64,000 nucleotides of DNA, from contig JAOALB010000133.1 in NCBI GenBank assembly GCA_025331125.1, positions 30,858 to 94,857 on the forward strand. Direction: 5' to 3'. Within the stretch, counting starts at the first letter, position 1. Every line of letters begins with the position of its first letter. The DNA is from Mycogone perniciosa. Its lineage: Eukaryota; Ascomycota; Sordariomycetes; Hypocreales; Hypocreaceae. The notes beneath the pieces are model-generated. The model had not been told where the DNA came from and did no database searches. It was given only the letters and a program-made list of their open reading frames with translations. This document shows, piece after piece, positions 57,817-64,000 of this stretch. Both the position numbers and the translations under genes were made by a program.

Positions 57817-59067
57817 ATGCCTTTTATCGCCAACACGCCCGAATCCCTTCTCGCTCGCAGCGACTCCAAGAAACCCGATTCCACATGTCGCGGCGTCACA
57901 TCCAACGGCCTGTCATGTCGTCGTCCTCTCGCCTCGCCTCCCCGCACGCCGGCAGACAAGAGGGCGGCAGCGCGGCTAGTGCCCGATGACGATGAGAGTC
58001 TCTACTGCTAGCAGCACAAAGAACAGGCCGGACGCTCCTCGCGCTCAAGCCCCGGCCCGAGGGGGGCTTTTGCACAGTTGACTAGTCTCGAGGGACGGTC
58101 GAGTCTGGATACACTGGCGGATAGATTGGGACTGGTAGATCTGAACAAGGACGACGAGACACCACCCGGGAGGCCGCACAAGAAAAGGCCCAGCGGGCAG
58201 AAGAAGCCAAAGGAGAAGAGCGCCAAATCCCTGCGGTTCTGCTTCTGCTTCACCGTCCCCCTCGAGGACGCCAACGACACACCACCGGCGCGACCTCGTC
58301 CTCGACCACAGTCCCGTCCGGCGCAACCCCCAATGTCCTTCTCCGTTCCCGCCTCCGCCCCGAGCGTCTCTCCACCGTTCAAACGCCCTCCGCCCGGCAA
58401 ATCCGCTGCCTCCAGCACCGCAACCGCCGCACGCCTCAAAGCCGTAATCCCAGACTCCCTCGACATCCCCACCACCTCCGCCCTCATGGCCGAACTCGCC
58501 CGCCCAGCCACCGAGTCCGACGAACCAGGGTACATATACATGTTCTGGCTGACCCCCATCTCCGGCTCCGGCTCCTCCACGGCCCCCGTTGATGCCGCGC
58601 GGTCCCTGCTCGCTCCTCCGGCCCCGTCAAAGCAATCCTCCCGTAGGGCGAGCGACGTAGTCTCCACCTTTGCGGGACGCACCTCCAGCGGGGGTAACAA
58701 GAAGATGCTCCTCAAAATCGGTCGCGCAGCCAACGTCCAGCGGCGCATGAACCAATGGAGTCGTCAATGTGGCTACTCCATCGAAATGCTCCGCTACTAT
58801 CCATACCTTCCCTCCACCCCTTCCTCCGCCTCCCCCTCATCAGAATCAGACTCATCCACAACGCCACACATGACGCCGCACTGCAAGAAGGTAGAACGCC
58901 TGGTACACATCGAACTCACGGGCATGGGACTACGAGCCAAGCTCGATACGTGCGAGGCGTGTGGGAGGGAGCATAGAGAGTGGTTCGAGGTGGAGGCATC
59001 GAGGGAGGGGATTAGGAGGGTGGACGAAGTGATTAGACGGTGGGCGGATTGGGATGATGGACGGTGA
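57817..59067 (+). pseudogene. GIY-YIG-like (T5orf172/DUF1766) protein with an in-frame TAG
   Basis: One frame runs from ATG 57817 to TGA 59065-59067 (415 residues) with a single TAG at 58009-58011. Before the stop is a Cys motif, CRGVTSNGLSCRRPL, then DDESLYC. After it comes QHKEQAGRSS, so YC-stop-QHK stands where related fungal proteins, as I recall them, read YCWQHK. The C-terminal part has the T5orf172 pattern: EPGYIYMFWLTP, KKMLLKIGRAANVQRRMNQW, CGYSIEMLRYYPYLP, KKVERLVHIELTG, CGREHREWFEVE and RRVDEVIRRWADW. This domain is related to GIY-YIG nucleases. The TAG could be a TGG-to-TAG nonsense change, a readthrough site, or an acceptor of an intron I could not define. Confidence 0.7.
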
Positions 59068-59276
59068 TAGTTCGGTATGAAGTTTACGATGAACTGGTAC
59101 GATATCATGAAGATATTGCATTTGAAGCACGGTGTTTGGGCTTGGCATTTTACATAGATAGGGGCATTCTTTTACGCAAACGGCATCGCATAGTTTAGAA
59201 TCAAGACATCTTCACTATCTACAAGCAGTCATACAAGCATTCGTCAATCGAATCGAATACCCTCACTGCAACGCCC

Positions 59277-61041
59277 TTATTTGGCCTCCTCAGCAGCAGG
59301 AGGGCTCAAAGTCGTCTCCTCATAATGAACTGGCGGTTTCTCGATATCATGCCCCATCTTCGCCTCAATATCGCCCTGCTCCGCCCTATTCACTGACTGA
59401 GTGCTAACGCGCGTCTTCCACGCAGGGGTGCCCATGTACTTGATACCATTAGGATCCTCAAACATGGCCTCGGTCTCTTCAAGCGTCTTTCCAGCCGTCT
59501 CGGGGAAGACGAAGAAGACGTGGAAGAAGGCAACGGTGTTGAAGATGGCGAATATGATATATGACTTCCACTTGATGTTGGCAAACGCCGATGGCGTAAA
59601 CAGACCGAGAGCGGTGTTGAAGGCCCAGTTTGCAGAGGTAGAGAAAGCGACGCCCTTGCCTCGCAGACGAAGGGGGAACAGCTCTGGAGGGTATGTCCAG
59701 GAAACGGGACCCCATGTAGGAGCAAAAGAGGCGACAAACAAGTATGTGCAGGCGATGAGGCCCTTGGCAGGCGCGCCGACCAAGCGCATGGACTGAGCGG
59801 CAACGTGATCAATGCCGCCAGGGACTATCTCACCGTAGGTAGCGAGAATACCAGCGTTGGCGTACATCCAGGCGGCCATCAAGACGGAGCCGACAAGGAG
59901 GGTAGGACGGCGGCCCCAGCGGTCGACCCAGAGAAGGGCCGGGGTGGTCATGACGACGTTGATAATGTAAGAAATGGATGAGGCGAGCAGGTTGGCATTT
60001 CCAGAGTAGCCAGCCATGCTAAACACGTTGGCAATGTAGTACACTGGAGAGGTCAGATCGACAGCTCTAGAGGTCACAAACGACAAATCGGAAGCCAGAA
60101 CTTACTCATAACATTCATGCCCGTCAGCTGAGACCAAATCTGAGTAAAGGTGGCAATCATGGTACGGTTCAGCATGTTGGGTTTAAACAGATCAAGGTAT
60201 GTGACATCAGCATGGCGACGCTCAAACTCGCACATATCCTTGATGTCCTGCAACTCGTAGGCCACAAACGGGTGGTTCGCATCTCCATTGCCATGGACAA
60301 GAGCAAGCACAGCGCGGCAGTCCTCCCAGCGGTCCTTGCGGGCGAGCCAACGCGGCGACTCGGGCAGAAGCATCATCATCAAGAAGAGAAAGATGGCGGG
60401 AATCATCTGCAGGCCCCAAGGGATGCGCCACGAGGCCGTGTTGTACTCGAGGGGATTCTGCTTGCCGATGAAGGAGCAGCCGAAGGAGATGTAGTACATG
60501 ATCAGAATTCCCCAGGTGATGGCCCATTGTTGGAATCCAATGAAGCGGCCACGCTTTGAGGGGGGTGAGATCTCCGCGATATAGACGGGGACCTGGGCAG
60601 ACTCGATGCCGACAGAGATACCATTGATAATGCGACCAACGATGAGCATGCCAATGTTCTGGGCAGCACAGCAAATGATAGAGCCGACTATCCTAGAGAA
60701 ATTGGTCAGCACATGTCAACCAAGTCTCTACGCCGAACTTACCAGATAACGCAGCCCACCATGATGGAGTACTTTCGTCCCAGGCGATCAGACAACGGGC
60801 CTGAAATCAGAGCTCCGAGCCAGGAACCGGCGGCCATGGATGCCGTGATACCTCCCTGGACCAAGGACCGCGGTCCTCCACATGTGCCTTTCACGGTAGT
60901 TGGAGGATTTTCATCTTGGTTGAAGTAGCATAGATACGACTGCTCAGCCAGCTGCGCTGACACCGACGAGATGTCAAAGCCAAAGAGCGCGCCGCCAACG
61001 ACGGACACGCCGGCGATGACGTAGATGTTTCCAATTGGCAT
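59277..61041 (-). CDS. MFS sugar transporter
   Basis: Exons 61041-60743, 60692-60106 and 60043-59277 encode 550 residues. Introns of 50 and 62 bp have GTAAGT donors. It is a twelve-helix major-facilitator protein of the sugar-porter family, expected in the plasma membrane. Signatures are GGALFGFDISSVSAQL, GPLSDRLGRKYSI, RIINGISVGIESAQVPVY, AEISPPSKRGRFIGFQQW, PESPRWLARKDR, SQLTGMNVMMYYIANVF, DRWGRRPTLLVG and PETAGKTLEETEAMFED. The loop after helix 1 is long with two Cys (SYLCYFNQDENPP, GTCGGP). The cytosolic tail is acidic. Family members carry hexoses, pentoses, myo-inositol or quinate; the substrate is not decided. The start follows a CT-rich leader. Confidence 0.93.
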
Positions 61042-63094
61042 TGCGAACGCTTCTCTCTGTTAGTTATCAGCGGTCCTCAGGGCGAGAGTCGATTCTAATG
61101 CAGGATCTCGGCCATCACGTTCGGATCCAGGGTCAGACGGAAGGATAGAGTGCCTTTATATGTCGATAAAGACAAGAACAAGAATAAGGTGTAGCTCCAA
61201 CGCAGCCTCCCCATGAGCCAGTTTCTTTCCTGCAGATGCAGTGTAAAACGAACTCCTCGCCAATGCGGTCGCGCCGTCACAAGGCTAGCAGCAGGGAAGC
61301 TTTCCGGATGCTTATCTCCAACCTGTCTCACGCATATTGATCGTCCTCCGTACGGATGAATATTTGGCGTGGCCTGGGGGGGGGGGGGGAAATCCGAGCA
61401 TGCCGTCCCCCAAGCCAAAGGCTTTCCAATACAGTAATTAGCAAACGGATACTCCATATAGAAACAAGTAAAATGAAGGGTACTTTGTAACACCTCTTTC
61501 TCGTCATTTATCGTGTTTCTCATCGTTACATGGCGGACAACACCTCCTCAGCCGCCCTGCATTGACCCGGGTCTAGCCACGACCTTGGGGTAACACAGCA
61601 GAACCTACTGAGGGCAGCTGCCGGCCTGTACTTGTTCACCACCGCTATTGCGATCACTGGTTGGCCAGCACTGGACGTGAGGCTTGAGGATCGCCGGTCA
61701 GTGGCCGTTGCCATTGCACCAGAAAGTCATGATCGGGGTTGCATGGCGCCGAGAGTTTGGCCGTGGAGAGATGAGGTTTTGGGGGTGTTCATGATACTAC
61801 CTACTTTGCATGTACCTAGATCACCACCAGACTCCATCCATGCGCGAAGAGGCATGCCTCGTTGAAGGCTCAAAGGTGAGATATACATGAGTAGCTATCG
61901 GTACGTGGGCTGGAGACTGCCAGCTGTAGCTGGACTCAGCGGGCTTTGCCTTTCGACAACAAATCTCCGCGGCAATAAATGCCATGGCACAGAGTAGTAT
62001 GAAATAACCGCTTGTTTTCAGCTGCCTTTTGAACGCAACCCTGAATCAGGTCACAAGAACACTTATAGAGCACAGTGTATTCGTACGTTGCAGCACGTTG
62101 GACATGCACTGTATCATAATCAACACTCATCTAATGATTCTGCCCCAGCCATGAAAAAAGTTCCCTCCTCCACCCTATATAATCTCACCATCCCTGTATA
62201 CACTTGTCGATCGCCTTGCCCATTCTCTGCTGGCCGAGTCTAGTGATGGATGCCAACTGTTTGGCCAAAAGTCCAATCCAGCCTTCTCCACAGCGGTATT
62301 AATTTCGATGGAATCCCAGGTTGACAGGTCAGAGTGGCACATGGCATTTATGGTATATGTACGGAGTACAGTGCTAGGGGGACATGAGGAATCATCCTCG
62401 TCTTCATTATCACCAGGCAGAATCACGAATGATTTTCTACAGGGCTTTTACGCAGGTTGAAGCTCTAGGGAGTAGATAGTATCATCATTCAAGGCTAAGT
62501 GACATGCGGCGAGTAATTCGTGTTGTTAAAGGTGGCCAGGAACACGAGACTCCAGGATGGCATGTTCAGAAAGTCCAGACAGGCAGTGCTTGTAGGCGAC
62601 AAGCAAGCATATGGCTGTTGGAAATCCTGGGAAGCAAGCCGACGCTGATAAACCCGGACCATTTCTTCGGCGAATCAACGCCGAATGCTGACAGCGCTTT
62701 GCCCAACTTAGTGACAAAAAGGGATTATTAATAAAATCCTCAGGGCTTCGGCTTGTGTCCGAATCTACTCCGTACTCTGTAAACCTATGTCATCTATGAA
62801 CTGTGACCGATTCTAATCACGAATAAAATGATTCTACGGAGGAATCTCAAGGAGAGGAACCAGCGCCCTCAACAATACACTACGAGTCCTACATGCCAAA
62901 GAACACTCTCAGCACCAGTAGCGTGGAGCTTCACTTTTGCAGCATTTGTGGTCTGACGGTTATGAGCCCGGTATCGCTTCGCGCGAAATTGCCCTGACTC
63001 GGCTCTACGAGTACTCGTAGGTTGCAAATCCGATTCTATCCCGTGGGGGAATTGAAATACGCCAGGGAAAAAGACCTAGTTTAACCAGATCTAG
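61042..63094. other. Gene-poor right flank
   Basis: About 2 kb with no supported gene. It contains a run of 14 G at 61376-61389, a TCCGTACGGA palindrome at 61347-61356, and GTAC motifs at 62359-62369 and 62766-62775. Short frames at 62175-62426 and 62504-62731 have no protein character. Confidence 0.5.
61376..61389. repeat. Poly-G run of 14
   Basis: A homopolymer of 14 G is a length-variable and error-prone site. The transporter promoter lies on its left. Confidence 0.85.
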
Positions 63095-63169
63095 TGTGAC
63101 GATCCGGGTTGGTTCTCAACAGTCAAACCGAGGTTCGCAGGGTTTATGTTAACAGAGAGGTTAGGGATA
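63095..63169 (+). repeat. Direct repeat copy 1
   Basis: First copy of the 75-bp element head, starting TGTGACGATCCGGG and ending TTAGGGATA. Confidence 0.85.
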
Positions 63170-63926
63170 AATACTAAGCAGGGTAATATAGTTACAATTC
63201 TATAGAACTAGTGGTTCGGGTAAATAATTGTGTTAACGACTGTCTAAGTAACTATATTAAATAATTGTAATTTATCTAGTTTTATATATAAAGGAGATAT
63301 ATAGTGAATAAGATTAGATTATATATAGATTACGGTTATATTGGATTACCTTAGCTTACGTTCCGTGATCTAAGTGATCTGTAGTTTATAGTGACCTGAG
63401 TGATCCTTCCTGATTAGATGGTTGTTTTGTTGTTTTTCCGGGGTATATACTGCCTTAGACCCTTTATACGGCTATAAAAGGGTTAGGTTATGATATAATA
63501 TCCCCCTCCCAGTAGTCTTGTCCTTAAAACCTTACCTATCCCGCATAAATACCATGCCTCCCCTTATAAGTGTAACGTTCTTTTTCTTTTTCCCTTTTTA
63601 TATGCGCGGTACTAATAATATAAGTTGTGTTAAGAAGGCTCGTTCTCTAAAGACCTTTTAGCGTTTAGCCCTTGCATCTTCTATTAAAGAACTAGGTTTC
63701 GAAACCATGCTTTATTTATATTGTTATTCCTATAGTTATATTTATAAAATAATAGATAGGGTATCTCGATATCAGGAGTGTATTTAACAGGGGCGCTCTT
63801 GCGATAGTTTTAGGGTGCCGGTAAGCACCTGTAAGTGTTTTTTTTTTTTCTATATTATTTTTCTTTTTTCTTTTTTTTCTGATTCTTTTAATGTCTTGGA
63901 TTACTTTAGAGTATAAGCGACTGAAG

Positions 63927-64000
63927 TGTGACGATCCGGGTTGATTCTCAAGGGATAAACCGAGGTTCGTGGGTTTATGTTGACAGAGAGGTCAGGGATG
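63927..64000 (+). repeat. Direct repeat copy 2, cut by window edge
   Basis: Second copy, starting TGTGACGATCCGGG and ending GTCAGGGATG at the window end. It aligns along its full visible length with copy 1. Confidence 0.85.

Larger units (their letters stand above)
63095..64000. mobile_element. Probable mutated retroelement terminus (LTR-like)
   Basis: A 75-bp sequence starting TGTGACGATCCGGGTTG at 63095 recurs in the same orientation at 63927 and runs off the window edge. Most differences between copies are transitions. The 750 bp between is AT-rich, without ORFs, and has a TATAAAAGGGTT promoter-like word near 63472. TG starts and 832-bp periodicity fit an LTR followed by another LTR or a tandem element. 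I cannot identify the class, and no TSD or CA end was found. Confidence 0.5.

Noticed and set aside
1..64000. CRISPR arrays, bacterial operons or ribosome binding sites
   Set aside because: The window has eukaryotic introns and gene structure, and no spaced direct repeats of CRISPR type were seen.

Overview
This window is nuclear DNA of a filamentous ascomycete (Pezizomycotina). Gene families and style suggest a sordariomycete, possibly Hypocreales, but the order is inferred and not proven. The evidence is short introns of about 48-80 bp with GTNNGT donors and CTAAC/CTAAT branch sites, genes on both strands, an INO80 with DBINO domain, a C-terminal-motor kinesin-14 of the KlpA type, an Arb1-type ABC-F ATPase, DUF4246 and ARMT1 families, and small secreted cysteine-rich proteins. 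No tRNA or rRNA gene was recognised.

Layout. 0-8 kb: 3' part of a Ytp1-like membrane protein, ALB1 (60S biogenesis), an acidic protein of unknown function and a six-exon DUF4246 gene. 8-13 kb: an accessory pocket with two secreted Cys-rich genes flanking an AT-rich stretch that holds a degraded relic. 13-32.7 kb: mostly minus-strand housekeeping genes (C2H2 protein, INO80, ARB1, two small unknowns, KlpA). 33.9-42 kb: an LPA-acyltransferase-like protein, ILV3 (branched-chain amino acid synthesis), mitochondrial ClpP divergent from a probable mitochondrial unknown, and a stand-alone thioesterase. 43-54.5 kb: a second accessory region with an interrupted acyltransferase, two small proteins sharing a short motif, a GH105-like hydrolase, an unknown, a Mn/Fe superoxide dismutase with a secretion-like leader and a Ser/Thr-rich wall protein. 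54.9-61 kb: ARMT1 phosphatase, a GIY-YIG-like gene with an in-frame TAG, and an MFS sugar transporter. 61-64 kb is gene-poor and ends in an AT-rich repeat whose 75-bp head recurs 832 bp later, which looks like a mutated retroelement terminus.

For most multi-exon genes I checked that the proposed splices keep frame; 5' ends rest on sequence alone. Three features cut across genes. Several otherwise continuous reading frames are interrupted by a single in-frame stop, TAG in the acyltransferase (twice), the GIY-YIG gene and KlpA, and TGA in the large Cys-rich gene. Some introns are stop-free multiples of three (INO80, the acyltransferase-like gene). A short palindrome of the form GTAC-NNN-GTAC is scattered through the intergenic DNA and was not noticed inside any coding exon.
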